Assembly: GCF_034432235.1 (NCBI RefSeq)
Contig: NZ_DAOUCJ010000079.1
Coordinates: forward strand, 24,810-88,809
DNA from: Thermoflexus sp.
GTDB lineage: Bacteria; Chloroflexota; Anaerolineae; Thermoflexales; Thermoflexaceae
Length of the DNA: 64,000 nucleotides
Reading direction: 5' to 3'
Part shown: positions 1-9,035 of the stretch, piece after piece
How the letters are laid out: each line of letters starts with the position of its first letter
How positions within the stretch are numbered: the first letter of the stretch is position 1
Translations under genes and position numbers: made by a program
The notes under the pieces: model-generated
The model's input: only the letters and a program-made list of their open reading frames with translations
What the model was told of the DNA's origin: nothing
Database searches by the model: none

Positions 1-477
1 GCCGAACTGCTGATGCAATTCGCCCTCGCAGATCGTCATCAGCGTGCGGGCGAAGATCGCCATGACCCGGACGTTCTCCGTGCGCGCGGCCAGAGAAGCC
101 GCATAGGCGAAGAGATAATCCCCCGTGAGCACAGTCGCCGCCGGGGTCCAGATGGCGTTGAGGGTTGGGATCCCTCGTCGAAGAAGAGAGCCGTCGATCA
201 GATCATCGTGGATGAGGGTGGCGGTGTGCAGCATCTCAACGGCAGCGGCGAGGCTGACCATTGCGTCATCCGCAGGCCGGTAAAGCCGGCCGGTCAGGAG
301 GACCAGCAGGGGGCGGATCCGTTTCCCTCCCGCCGTGAGCAGATGATCCACTGCGGTCCTGAGGGGCTCGAAGGTCAGCGGGATCTCCCGCATCCGGGCT
401 TCCACCCGCTCCAGATCCTCGCGGAGCCATTCCTGGATCCTTCGCAATGAGGGTCCATATTGCACCGTGAGAGGCAT
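1..477 (-). CDS. Polyprenyl diphosphate synthase, N-terminal part (runs off window)
   Basis: This is the first 159 codons of a trans-isoprenyl diphosphate synthase; the C-terminal half lies outside the window. The enzyme condenses isopentenyl diphosphate units into a long polyprenyl chain, such as the quinone side chain. The minus-strand translation shows the GGKRIRP substrate-binding motif at about residue 47 and the first aspartate-rich motif DDLID (the Mg-diphosphate site) at about residue 90, followed by the usual LLRRGxPT and TGDYLFA segments. Start is the ATG whose complement is at 475-477, about 60 nt downstream of a good promoter at 541-569. The second aspartate-rich motif is not visible, so chain length cannot be inferred. 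The family call is secure; the exact product is not. Confidence 0.9.
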   Translation of the reverse strand, partial: MPLTVQYGPSLRRIQEWLREDLERVEARMREIPLTFEPLRTAVDHLLTAGGKRIRPLLVLLTGRLYRPADDAMVSLAAAVEMLHTATLIHDDLIDGSLLRRGIPTLNAIWTPAATVLTGDYLFAYAASLAARTENVRVMAIFARTLMTICEGELHQQFG

Positions 478-540
478 TCCCGGTTTACCTAGGTTCAGGA
501 TACGAGTCGGAAAGGGGGGCCCTGTGCCCACCTTACATTC

Positions 541-569
541 ATTTTAAAGCAGCCTCCCGGTTCTGTCAC
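541..569 (-). promoter_or_regulatory. Sigma-70 promoter for the polyprenyl synthase gene
   Basis: On the minus strand a -35 box GTGACA (564-569, five of six consensus bases) and a -10 box TAAAAT (541-546) are separated by exactly 17 bp. Transcription would begin near 535, giving a leader of about 58 nt before the ATG at 477. The position, between the end of tatD and the synthase, means the synthase need not depend on the upstream sugar-nucleotide operon. Confidence 0.7.
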
Positions 570-657
570 AGGAAAGTGAATATTTCCACAAAATCCCATC
601 GCCCAGAGCGCCTGCTCTTCTCCGTCATGGGGTGCGGGAGATCCCTCAGCGCCCCGT

Positions 658-1455
658 TCACCCTTCGCCCTCCCCAAACCGGAAGATCCGCCGGGCGTTC
701 CGATGGGTTTGCTCAGCGATGTGTTCCAGGGGAAGGTTCAGGACGCGAGCCAGGGCCTCGGCGATCAGCCGGAGATAGGCCGGCTCATTCCGACGCCCTC
801 GATAGGGCTGAGGGGGCAGATAGGGCGCATCGGTCTCCAGGACCAGCGCGGAGGCCCCGACCGCCTGCACGGCCTCCCGAAGCGCCTCCGCGCGAGGATA
901 GGTGATGGGTCCTCCGATGCCCAGGGCAAAGCCCCAGGCGGCGGCCGCCCGGGCCATGGCCGCGTCCCCGGAGAACGCGTGCAGGATCCCCCAAGCGCCT
1001 GGACGGGCAGCCACCCAGCGCTCCAGCTCCTCCATCACAGCGTCCCGGGCCTCCCGCTGATGGATGATCACGGGCAGTCCCAGCTCGCCGGCCAGCTCCA
1101 GCTGCGCCCGGAACGCTTCGCGCTGCGCCTCCCGGGGGGAAAGGTCCCGATAGAAATCCAGGCCGATCTCTCCGATCGCCACAACCCGGGGATGCCGGGC
1201 CCATTCCTGCAGCTGCGTGAGGGCCGCTGGCGAGAAGGTCAAGGCCGCATGGGGGTGGATCCCCACCGCCACATAGATCCCGGGATAACGCTCCGCCAGC
1301 TGCAAAGCGGCCGGGATCCGCTCCAGGGTCACCGAGGGGATCACCAGGACCTCCACCCCGGCCTCCCGCGCCCGGGCCAGCGCCTCCTCCCGGTCCTCAT
1401 CGAAGGCAGGATCGTCCAGGTGACAATGGGTATCGATCAGCGTCATCGGGGCCAT
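658..1455 (-). CDS. tatD: TatD family metal-dependent deoxyribonuclease
   Basis: A 265-aa TatD-type TIM-barrel hydrolase, cytoplasmic; the family removes nucleotides from DNA 3' ends with divalent metals. Visible metal-site motifs in order are DTHCHLDD near the N terminus (HxH), GEIGLDF (glutamate ligand, about residue 95), ILHAFSGD (about 155) and LETDAPYLPP (about 210), followed by the conserved RNEPAYL block. Length matches the family. The start at 1455 could instead be the ATG three codons in. It is the last gene of the rmd-gmd-phosphohexomutase group, 39 nt downstream of the mutase, so it is probably co-transcribed, though a DNase has no clear functional tie to sugar-nucleotide synthesis. 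Confidence 0.93.
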   Translation of the reverse strand: MAPMTLIDTHCHLDDPAFDEDREEALARAREAGVEVLVIPSVTLERIPAALQLAERYPGIYVAVGIHPHAALTFSPAALTQLQEWARHPRVVAIGEIGLDFYRDLSPREAQREAFRAQLELAGELGLPVIIHQREARDAVMEELERWVAARPGAWGILHAFSGDAAMARAAAAWGFALGIGGPITYPRAEALREAVQAVGASALVLETDAPYLPPQPYRGRRNEPAYLRLIAEALARVLNLPLEHIAEQTHRNARRIFRFGEGEG

Positions 1456-1494
1456 GATTCCTGATCTTGTCAGGCCCGGGGAGCCTATGAATTT

Positions 1495-2919
1495 CTACCC
1501 CTCAAGACCGGCCAGGGCGCGGCCCGCGGCGAGCAGCTGCGGCACCCGCTCCGGCGTGGTGGTCTCCGCATAGATCCGCAACAGGGGCTCCGTGCCCGAG
1601 AACCGGATCAGCAGCCAGCCGCCATCCTCCAGGTAGAACTTGTAGCCATCACTGCGGTCGATCCGGACGACCCGGAGCCCGGCCAGCCGCTCCGGTTGCG
1701 CCTGATCCAGCCGGGCCCGGGTTTCCCCCCGGCGCTCCGGCGGGAATTCCACATCGATGCGCGAATAATAATGGGGGCCGACCAGACGGAAGAGCCACTC
1801 GATGAGCGCAGAGGGCCGCTTCCCTGTCTGAACCATGAAGTCCAGCAGATACAGGCCAGCCAGGATGCCGTCCCGCTCCGGCAGATGCCCCCGGAAGGCG
1901 AATCCCCCGCTCTCCTCACCCCCGATGAGGGCATCGGTCTCCAGCATCTTCGGGGCCACATACTTGAAGCCGACGCCCGTCTCATAAACCGGAACCCCAT
2001 ATCGCTCCCCCAGTTTCTCGAGCATGGAGGTGGTGGAGAGCGTTTTGACGATCGGTCCCCGCTGTCCCCGGACCTCCAGGAGGTAAAGGGCCAGCAGGCC
2101 GTAGACGCGCAGCTGATCCACAAATTCCCCTCGCTCATCCACCAGACCCACCCGATCGGCATCGCCATCCGTCGCGATCCCGGCGTCGGCCTTCAGGGCC
2201 CGCACCTGCTCCTGCAGGTCCTCCAGGTTGGGGGGAATGGGCTCCGGGCGCTTCATGCGGGGGAAGATAGGGTTGCGCTCGCCGTGGATCTCCACAATGC
2301 GGATGCGCCCGGGGGAAAGCAGCCGCCGCAACCAGCCTGCCCCGCTCCCCCACATCGGATCCACCACGACGGTGAGATCCGCCTGCCGGAGGGCTTCCAG
2401 ATCCACCCGGGTCTGGAGATGCTCGATGTAAGCAGGGGTCGGATCGAAGATCTCCACCAGTCCTTTCGCCTGCGCCTCCGCCAGCGGCATCCGTTTCACT
2501 CCGCTCTCATCCGGGGGGATGCGGGCTTCGATCTCCATGAGGCCTTGAGGATCCACGGCGCCCCCGAAACGGTTGCGGACCTTGAAGCCGTTGTCCGTGG
2601 GGGGATTGTGGCTGGCGGTGATGTTGATGGCTCCGGCCGCGCCGCGAGCGACCACGCCGTAGCTGATCACCGGCGTCGGCACGGCCCGATCGCACAGATA
2701 GACCCGGATGCCGTTGCCGGCCAGGACCTCGGCGCAGGCCGCCGCGAAGTGCTCAGAGGCGAACCGGTGATCGTAGCCGATCACCACCCCCTCTTTCGCC
2801 TGGCTGGTATCCAGCAACCACCGGGCGAAGCCCTGCGCGCATCGCCGGACGTTCGCGAACGTGTAATCGTCGGCGATGCGGCCGCGCCATCCGTCGGTGC
2901 CGAAGCGGATGACCGTCAT
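1495..2919 (-). CDS. Phosphoglucomutase/phosphomannomutase family protein
   Basis: A 474-aa alpha-D-phosphohexomutase, interconverting hexose 6-phosphate and 1-phosphate. All four domain signatures are present: the phosphoserine loop TASHNP (about residue 95), the metal loop DGDADR (about 230), the sugar-binding loop GGEESGG (about 315) and the phosphate-binding loop RFSGTEP near the C terminus. The ATG at 2919 is preferred over one seven codons upstream because it follows a GGGAGG ribosome site and starts one base after the gmd stop codon, indicating translational coupling. Next to GDP-mannose dehydratase, a role as phosphomannomutase supplying mannose 1-phosphate is the best inference, but family members of this kind often use glucose or glucosamine as well. 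Confidence 0.9.
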   Translation of the reverse strand: MTVIRFGTDGWRGRIADDYTFANVRRCAQGFARWLLDTSQAKEGVVIGYDHRFASEHFAAACAEVLAGNGIRVYLCDRAVPTPVISYGVVARGAAGAINITASHNPPTDNGFKVRNRFGGAVDPQGLMEIEARIPPDESGVKRMPLAEAQAKGLVEIFDPTPAYIEHLQTRVDLEALRQADLTVVVDPMWGSGAGWLRRLLSPGRIRIVEIHGERNPIFPRMKRPEPIPPNLEDLQEQVRALKADAGIATDGDADRVGLVDERGEFVDQLRVYGLLALYLLEVRGQRGPIVKTLSTTSMLEKLGERYGVPVYETGVGFKYVAPKMLETDALIGGEESGGFAFRGHLPERDGILAGLYLLDFMVQTGKRPSALIEWLFRLVGPHYYSRIDVEFPPERRGETRARLDQAQPERLAGLRVVRIDRSDGYKFYLEDGGWLLIRFSGTEPLLRIYAETTTPERVPQLLAAGRALAGLEG

Positions 2920-2920
2920 C

Positions 2921-3913
2921 TCAGCCCTCCCGGATCCCATATTCCTGCTTCACCAGCTCCAGATCAGCGTCCACCATGATTTTCACCAGCTGCTCAAAGG
3001 TCACCGAAGGCGCCCACCCCAGCTTGGTCCGCGCCTTAGTGGCATCGCCGACCAGGAGATCTACATCGGCGGGGCGGTAGAGGGCGGGATCCACCACCAC
3101 ATATTTCTTCCAGTCCAGCCCCAGATAGTCGAACGCCAGCTCCACGAACTCCCGCACCGAGTGGGTTTCCCCCGTGGCGATCACGTAGTCCTCCGGCTCG
3201 TCCTGCTGCAGCATCAGCCACATCGCCCGCACGTAATCCGGCGCGTAACCCCAGTCCCGGCGAGCCTCCAGGTTGCCCAGGCGGAGCTCGTGGGCCAGGC
3301 CCAGTTTGATCTTCGCCGCTGTGTAAGTGATCTTGCGGGTGACGAACTCCAGCCCCCGGCGCGGGCTCTCGTGGTTGAAGCAGATCCCCGAGACCGCGAA
3401 CATCCCGTAGCTCTCCCGGTAATTCACGGTGATCCAGTGGGCATACACCTTGGCCACGCCATACGGGCTGCGGGGATGGAAGGGGGTGTTCTCATTCTGG
3501 GGGACCTCCCTGACTTTCCCGAACATCTCGCTGCTCGAGGCCTGGTAGAAGCGGATGGTAGGGTCCACCAGGCGGATGGCCTCCAGCAGGCGGGTGACGC
3601 CGAGGGCCGTGAACTCCCCGGTGAGGACCGGCTGTTTGAAGGAAGTGGGCACAAAGGATTGGGCGGCCAGATTGTAGACTTCGTGGGGGCGGTATTCCCG
3701 CAGGATATCGATGAGGGAGGACTGATCCAGCAGATCCCCCTGCACCAGGAGGATGCGATCCTGGATATGGCGGATCCGTTCGAAGTTGATGGTGCTGGTG
3801 CGTCGGACCATCCCGATCACTTCATAGCCTTTCTCCAGGAGGAACTCCGCCAGGTAAGAGCCATCCTGGCCGGTGATGCCGGTGATCAGAGCCCGCTTCT
3901 TCTCGATTTCCAT
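2921..3913 (-). CDS. gmd: GDP-mannose 4,6-dehydratase
   Basis: A 330-aa extended short-chain dehydrogenase that converts GDP-D-mannose to GDP-4-keto-6-deoxy-D-mannose, using bound NADP. The nucleotide loop TGITGQDGSYLAEFLL starts near residue 10; the catalytic SSSEMFG and the YGVAK Tyr/Lys pair (about residue 155) are intact, as is the GNLEARRDWGYAPDYV segment diagnostic of Gmd. The start follows a strong GGAGGTG site at the right spacing. The gene lies 40 nt downstream of rmd and its stop nearly touches the phosphohexomutase start, so the three form an operon for a GDP-6-deoxyhexose. Confidence 0.95.
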   Translation of the reverse strand: MEIEKKRALITGITGQDGSYLAEFLLEKGYEVIGMVRRTSTINFERIRHIQDRILLVQGDLLDQSSLIDILREYRPHEVYNLAAQSFVPTSFKQPVLTGEFTALGVTRLLEAIRLVDPTIRFYQASSSEMFGKVREVPQNENTPFHPRSPYGVAKVYAHWITVNYRESYGMFAVSGICFNHESPRRGLEFVTRKITYTAAKIKLGLAHELRLGNLEARRDWGYAPDYVRAMWLMLQQDEPEDYVIATGETHSVREFVELAFDYLGLDWKKYVVVDPALYRPADVDLLVGDATKARTKLGWAPSVTFEQLVKIMVDADLELVKQEYGIREG

Positions 3914-3953
3914 TCCCTCGCACCTCCTCTAAGTTTTTGAGCGCTGGGGTGCT

Positions 3954-4919
3954 CTACCTCCCCGGTCGCCGTTGCTCCGCGCGGGCCCGGGCCCGCCATT
4001 CCTCCAGCACATCCCGCAGGGATTGCTCCAGGGGGATGCGGGGCTCCCATCCCAGGCGCTCTCGGATCCGGGCGGTGTCGGCCGCGCTGATCGGGATCTC
4101 CACGGGGCGGATGCGCTGGGGATCCACCTCCACCCGGACGTTCACCTGGGTCATGGAGAGAAGGAGCTCCAGCACCTCCCGGATCGAACGGGGTCGACCG
4201 GACCCGATGTTATAGACCTCGCCGGGCTCTCCCCGCTCCAGCAGCAGGCGATACGCGCGCGCCACATCCCGGACATCGGTGAAATCCCGCCGGGCTTCCA
4301 GATTCCCCACCCACAACACCGGATCCTGTAATCCCGCCTCGATCCAGGCGATCTGACGGGCGAAAGACGGGACCACAAAACGGGGATCTTGACCGGGACC
4401 GATGTGATTGAAGGGACGGGCCCGGATGATCGGCATGGCGTAAGCCGTGGCGTAGAGGGCGGCCAGCCAGTCCTGGGCCGCCTTGCTGATCCCATACGGG
4501 TTGGCCGGGCGGAAGGGATGATCTTCTCGAACCGGCACCTCCTCCGGGCGGATTAAGCCGTAGACCTCGTTCGAGGTCACAATCAGAACGCGGGGCTGCA
4601 ATCCCAGCGCCCGAATGCTCTCCAGCAGATTCAGGGTGCCCCGCACGTTGGTCTCGAAGGTCCCCCAGGGATCCTTCCAGGATTCCGCCACATCGGACTG
4701 GGCCGCCAGATGGATGATGCCTTCCGGTCGCACAAGGGCAAGCCCCTGACGGACCGCCTCCGGATCCCGGAGGTCTACCCGGGCAAGCTGAAGACGGTTC
4801 GGAATTCCGGTCCACGACCGCCGGGCCCATCCCCACAGCTCCCAGTCGGTTTCCTGAGCCAAGATGGAGGCGAGATGACGGCCGACGAAGCCGCTGACAC
4901 CGGTGATGAGCACCCGCAA
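3954..4919 (-). CDS. rmd: GDP-6-deoxy-D-mannose (GDP-4-keto-6-deoxymannose) reductase, TTG start
   Basis: An extended SDR that would reduce the gmd product to GDP-D-rhamnose. It shows the Rossmann loop GVSGFVGRHL at the N terminus, SNEVYG, the catalytic YGISKAAQDW block, PFNHIGPGQ and GNLEARRDFTDVRDV, a combination typical of the Rmd/Gmd-linked reductases rather than of fucose synthase. I place the start at a TTG (complement 4917-4919) because it follows AAGGAG by nine nt and yields the canonical opening MRVLITG; length is then 321 aa. An in-frame ATG at 4955 lies only ten nt from a TATAAT box, leaving almost no leader. Distinguishing GDP-D-rhamnose from other epimerase products rests on family resemblance and on gmd next door. 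Confidence 0.85.
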   Translation of the reverse strand: MRVLITGVSGFVGRHLASILAQETDWELWGWARRSWTGIPNRLQLARVDLRDPEAVRQGLALVRPEGIIHLAAQSDVAESWKDPWGTFETNVRGTLNLLESIRALGLQPRVLIVTSNEVYGLIRPEEVPVREDHPFRPANPYGISKAAQDWLAALYATAYAMPIIRARPFNHIGPGQDPRFVVPSFARQIAWIEAGLQDPVLWVGNLEARRDFTDVRDVARAYRLLLERGEPGEVYNIGSGRPRSIREVLELLLSMTQVNVRVEVDPQRIRPVEIPISAADTARIRERLGWEPRIPLEQSLRDVLEEWRARARAEQRRPGR

Positions 4920-5328
4920 AGGCAATGGCTCCTTTTCCGGGATCGAATCCGGCATGCCGCTCCGAATTATACCGTAATGTCCCGGCACGGACCCTCCATC
5001 CTGATCTGGGGCTGAATGAGCGCCTCGCATCGGATCGGACTTCCATTAGGAAGCGACGATCGGTCCGTTCGCCAGGCCTTGAGGCGGGGATCAAATCCTC
5101 TAATCTTTTTCTGATATATGGTGGATATTTTATGAGCAAGGAAAGATCCTGCTGCATGGAGGCTCTTTCCCCTTCCTGTCCCGCGAGGCCATCGGGGAAG
5201 GGGAGGGCTATCGTCGGAAGACGCTGGGGCATGCCGAAGGCAACCCGCTCGATTCCGGATCTTGCGGGGGAAGCAACGGCATACTTCTCTTCGATGACCG
5301 TTCCATTTTGACCAGGAGTCGAGCTCCC
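4920..5328. other. Intergenic region between divergent rmd and GH130 genes
   Basis: No convincing gene is seen in these 409 bases. They hold the rmd -10 element (4966-4971), an AT-rich patch at about 5100-5135 that could be the plus-strand promoter for the GH130/GT4 pair although no clear -35/-10 pair stands out, and an inverted repeat with arms CCCCTTCC (5169-5176) and GGAAGGGG (5196-5203). A short ORF from the ATG at 5132 has no ribosome site and is not called. Confidence 0.5.
4966..4971 (-). promoter_or_regulatory. -10 element (TATAAT) upstream of rmd
   Basis: A perfect TATAAT on the minus strand. Transcription would start near 4959, about 40 nt upstream of the TTG proposed as the rmd start. 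No good -35 box is found 16-18 bp upstream. It would drive rmd-gmd-phosphohexomutase-tatD. Confidence 0.45.
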
Positions 5329-6267
5329 ATGCCCGAGCTCTTCCATCGGTATCCGGGAAATCCTATCCTGACGGCGGCCGACTGGCCGTATCCGGCGAAC
5401 GCCGTGTTCAATCCAGGGGCCACCCGTTTCAACGGCGAGGTCCTCCTCCTGGTCCGCGTGGAGGATTTCCAGGGCCTTTCCCATCTTACGGTCGCCCGTA
5501 GCCTCGATGGGCGAAGCGGCTGGCGGGTGGACTCCGAACCCACCCTGCTACCGGACCCCCTGCATCATCCTGAGGAATTCTGGGGGATCGAAGACCCGCG
5601 GATTGTATTTCTGGAAGAAGAAGGCCTGTATGCGGTGACGTATGTCGCTTACTCCCGGGGCGGGCCGCTGGTTGCCCTGGCGACGACCGCGGACTTCAAA
5701 GTCTTCCATCGGCTCGGTCCGATCCTCCCTCCGGAGGATAAGGACGCCAGCCTGTTTCCCCGCCGGTTCAAGGGCCGATGGGCGATGATCCATCGCCCGA
5801 TGCCCACGGCGCCGGGAGCTCGCCCCAACATCTGGATTTCCTTTTCTCCAGATCTACGCCACTGGGGCGACCACACGGTGATCATCGAAGCCCGCCCTGG
5901 GGGCTGGTGGGATTCCGATCGGGTGGGCCTGGGGCCTCAGCCCATAGAGACGCCCGAGGGCTGGTTGATCCTTTATCATGGCGTGCGCCAGACCGCATCG
6001 GGGCGGATTTACCGCGTCGGCATGGCCCTGCTGGATCTGGAGGATCCCCGGAAGGTGATCCGGCGCAGCGCCGAGTGGGTGTTCGGCCCCCGCGCTCCTT
6101 ACGAACGGATCGGCGATGTGCCCAACGTGACCTTTCCATGCGGCGCGGTGGTGGATCCCCACTCCGGGGAGCTGTTGATGTATTACGGGGCGGCGGACAC
6201 CTGCGTCGCCATGGCGACGGCTGATCTGCGCGCGCTGCTGGATTATTTACGCTATGCCCCTGTATAG
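5329..6267 (+). CDS. GH130-family glycosidase/phosphorylase-like protein
   Basis: A 312-aa five-bladed beta-propeller protein of the GH130 type (beta-1,2- or beta-1,4-mannoside phosphorylases and hydrolases). Supporting motifs are NPGATRFNGEVLLLVR near residue 25-40, the hallmark GIEDPRI (about residue 87) containing the catalytic aspartate, and a late YYGAADTCV block. The start at 5329 follows AGGAG with ten-nt spacing; an ATG seven codons upstream lacks a site. It lies 229 nt upstream of a GT4 fusion protein on the same strand, a pairing that suggests building and recycling of a mannose-containing glycan or osmolyte. Substrate cannot be read from the sequence, nor whether it phosphorolyses or hydrolyses. 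Confidence 0.85.
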   Translation: MPELFHRYPGNPILTAADWPYPANAVFNPGATRFNGEVLLLVRVEDFQGLSHLTVARSLDGRSGWRVDSEPTLLPDPLHHPEEFWGIEDPRIVFLEEEGLYAVTYVAYSRGGPLVALATTADFKVFHRLGPILPPEDKDASLFPRRFKGRWAMIHRPMPTAPGARPNIWISFSPDLRHWGDHTVIIEARPGGWWDSDRVGLGPQPIETPEGWLILYHGVRQTASGRIYRVGMALLDLEDPRKVIRRSAEWVFGPRAPYERIGDVPNVTFPCGAVVDPHSGELLMYYGAADTCVAMATADLRALLDYLRYAPV

Positions 6268-6496
6268 AGGTGGGATAGGCCCCTTCGCCGCCCCGCCCCC
6301 TCACCCGATCGGCCAGCGTGGAAGCAACCGGCAAAGGCAGAGCTCCGCCGTTACGCGATGGGCCTTCTCCGGGGCCTTTGGAAGGGGGTCGCCCTGCCTT
6401 CCTGAACTCCAGCCCAACCGTGTCATTTCGCCCCTCTTCAGGTCCGATCCCGAGGCGATCGATCTCTCACATCACGGAGAACGGAGGTGAGAGATC

Positions 6497-8797
6497 ATGA
6501 AAGATCGCATCCGGATCGCCCTGGTGGGGACTTATGTGCCCCGACGGTGTGGGATCGCCACATTCACGCACGATCTGGCAAAGGCGATCGCAGAAGCTCA
6601 GGGGGAGCCGCTGGACGGCTCCGGGATCGTCCATATTGTGGCCCTCACCAATCCGCCTCAGCGCTACGCCTACGGCCCTGAGGTAACCTTCGAGATCCGG
6701 GATGGGATCCCGGAAGACTACCGGGCCGCGGCGGATTACCTGAACCAGGCCCCCGTGGATCTGGTCTGCCTGCAGCATGAGTATGGGATCTTTGGGGGGG
6801 CGGATGGTGAATATGTGCTGGATCTGGTGAACGCGTTGCGCAAACCCCTCGTGGTCACCATGCATACTGTCCTCTACGAGCCGTCTGAGAACCAGCGGCG
6901 GATCTTAATCGCTCTCGCCCGACGGGCGGATCGTGTAGTGGTCATGTCGGAGCGAGCGCGTCAATTCCTGATAGAACGTTATGGGGTGCCTGCGGAGCGA
7001 ATCACCCGCATCGACCATGGGGCCCCTGCCATGCCGTTCGAGGACCCCGCCCCTTACAAGGCGCGCCTGGGGCTGGAGGGACGGCGGGTGCTGATGACCT
7101 TCGGGCTCCTCAGTCCGAATAAAGGGATCGAGACCGTGATCGAGGCGATGAAGACGCTTGTCCCCCGGCATCCCGATCTCCTGTATCTGATCGTGGGGGC
7201 CACCCATCCGGAGGTCCGCCGTCGGTTCGGCGAGTCCTACCGCCGATCCCTGGAGGAGGCCATCGCGCGGGCCGGACTGCAGGATCACATCCATTTCGTG
7301 GATCGCTATCTGGACCGAGAGGAACTGCTGACCTTCCTGATGGCGGCAGACATCTATGTCGCGCCCTATCTGGCGCGGGAGCAGATCGTCTCCGGCACCC
7401 TCACCTACGCCCTCGCCTGCGGGAAGGCCATCATCTCCACACCCTCGTGGTATGCAGAGGAGATCCTGGGGGATGGACGGGGCCTCCTGGTTCCTTTCCA
7501 GGATCCGGAGGCCATGGCCCGCGCGCTGGACCACCTGCTCTCCCATCCGGAGGAGCGGGAGCGGTTGCGTCGGGCCGCCTATGAGCGGGGACGGGAGATG
7601 GCATGGCCGGTCATCGGCCGCCGCTACCTGGATCTGTTCCGGAAGATCCTGGAATGCCCTCGGCCCGTTCATCGCCCGGCCTGGCTTCCCTTCCGTCCAT
7701 CGAAGTTGCCTGCGGTGCGCCTGGAACACCTGCGCCAGCTCACCGATGAGACCGGACTTCTCCAGCATGCCTGGGGGACGATCCCGCACCGACAGTTTGG
7801 ATACTGCACCGATGACAACGCCCGCGGGCTGCTGGTGATGGCGCGGGAATGGGCCCGAAGCCGGGATCCCTCCCTCCTTCCATTGATGAAGGCGTATATG
7901 GCGTTTCTGATCCATGCCTGGAATCCTGAACGGGGGCGGTTCCGCAACTTCATGGGCTATGACCGGCGATGGCTCGAGGAAGCCGGATCGGAGGATGCCC
8001 ATGGCCGCGCCCTTTGGGCGCTGGGCGAGGCCATGGCGTTCGGGCCGGAGGAGATCCAGGCCGTCGCCGCCGCGTTGTTCCGGGAGGCCTGGCCGGCCAG
8101 CCAGGCGTTTCAGCATCCGCGGCCCTGGGCGTATGCCATTCTGGGGGGGCTGGCCGGTTTCGAGCGGTTTCCGGGCGATCTCCGATTGCGGGAGGAAGTA
8201 AAAGCACTGGCCCAGCGTCTGGCGGATCGGTTCCAGGCTCACGCCCAGCCCGATTGGCGGTGGTGCGATGAGGTGGTCACCTACGATAACGGAATTCTGC
8301 CCGCGGCGCTCATCGCCGCCGGGCATCGCCTGGATGAGCCCCGATGGGTCGCATGGGGCCTGGATGCCCTGCAATGGCTGGTGGAGATCCAGACCGACCC
8401 GCAGAGTGGGCATTTCTCCTGGATCGGAAACCGGGGATGGTTCCCCCGGGGCGGACCCAGGGCCCGGTTCGCCCAGCAGCCACTGGAGGGAGCCGCCATG
8501 GCGGAGGCGGCCGCGCGGGCCTGGGAAGCCACTCGGGATGCCCGCTGGCTGGAAGTCCTGGAGCGGTGCGTCGGCTGGTTCCTCGGGTGGAACGATCGGG
8601 GATGCGCCCTGGCGGATCCAAAGACCGGCGGATGCCGGGATGGCCTGGAGCCGCTCGGCCCCAGCGCCCACCAGGGGGCCGAATCCACCCTGGCCTGGTT
8701 GTTCACGCTCCAGCTGGCCCATCGGCTGCTTCCCTCTGCCCATGAGCGGATCCTGTCCGAGCCGCACCGCTGGCGATCCTCTCGGGCTCTTTCGTGA
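6497..8797 (+). CDS. GT4 glycosyltransferase fused to a helical glycosidase-like C-terminal domain
   Basis: A 766-aa two-part protein. Residues 1 to about 375 are a GT-B fold glycosyltransferase: VGTYVPRRCGIATFT at the N terminus, QHEYGIFGG, the TFGLLSPNKGIETVIEA donor-site entry (about residue 200) and SGTLTYALACGKAIISTP with the acceptor-side glutamate pattern of GT4 enzymes. From about residue 400 to the end the chain is Trp-rich and helical (FGYCTDDNARGLLVMAREW, WRWCDEVVTYDNGILPAALI, AHQGAESTLAWL), resembling (alpha/alpha)6-toroid glycosidase or epimerase domains. The start follows GGAGGTG. Adjacent to the GH130 gene, it probably transfers a mannosyl or related residue; the acceptor is unknown. 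The role of the toroid domain is unresolved. Confidence 0.82.
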   Translation: MKDRIRIALVGTYVPRRCGIATFTHDLAKAIAEAQGEPLDGSGIVHIVALTNPPQRYAYGPEVTFEIRDGIPEDYRAAADYLNQAPVDLVCLQHEYGIFGGADGEYVLDLVNALRKPLVVTMHTVLYEPSENQRRILIALARRADRVVVMSERARQFLIERYGVPAERITRIDHGAPAMPFEDPAPYKARLGLEGRRVLMTFGLLSPNKGIETVIEAMKTLVPRHPDLLYLIVGATHPEVRRRFGESYRRSLEEAIARAGLQDHIHFVDRYLDREELLTFLMAADIYVAPYLAREQIVSGTLTYALACGKAIISTPSWYAEEILGDGRGLLVPFQDPEAMARALDHLLSHPEERERLRRAAYERGREMAWPVIGRRYLDLFRKILECPRPVHRPAWLPFRPSKLPAVRLEHLRQLTDETGLLQHAWGTIPHRQFGYCTDDNARGLLVMAREWARSRDPSLLPLMKAYMAFLIHAWNPERGRFRNFMGYDRRWLEEAGSEDAHGRALWALGEAMAFGPEEIQAVAAALFREAWPASQAFQHPRPWAYAILGGLAGFERFPGDLRLREEVKALAQRLADRFQAHAQPDWRWCDEVVTYDNGILPAALIAAGHRLDEPRWVAWGLDALQWLVEIQTDPQSGHFSWIGNRGWFPRGGPRARFAQQPLEGAAMAEAAARAWEATRDARWLEVLERCVGWFLGWNDRGCALADPKTGGCRDGLEPLGPSAHQGAESTLAWLFTLQLAHRLLPSAHERILSEPHRWRSSRALS

Positions 8798-8841
8798 GGC
8801 GGAATCTGGATCTTGGTCCCCAAAAAACGCCAGGAGCCCGG

Positions 8842-8870
8842 TTGACGTTTCTTCTTCCCTCCCATAGAAT
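8842..8870 (+). promoter_or_regulatory. Sigma-70 promoter upstream of cytochrome c
   Basis: A -35 box TTGACG (8842-8847) and -10 box TAGAAT (8865-8870) are separated by 17 bp. Predicted transcription start is near 8877, leaving a 5' leader of about 159 nt before the cytochrome c gene at 9036. The leader contains no obvious ORF with a ribosome site. Confidence 0.65.
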
Positions 8871-9035
8871 TCGATCAGGTTTCATCTGGATGCCGAACCT
8901 CAACGAATCGCTGGCGGGATGGCTGGGGCTGGAAGCGCCCAACCCAGCTGTCCCCACTCAGGGGAGCCGCATGGCGCTTCCAGCGTGAAGAGCGGAATGC
9001 TCGACGCGGATTCTCTTCCAAAGAGGTGAACGTTC

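Noticed and set aside
5132..5311. Short plus-strand ORF starting MSKERSCC upstream of the GH130 gene
   Set aside because: No ribosome site, no GC-rich third positions and no likeness to any protein.
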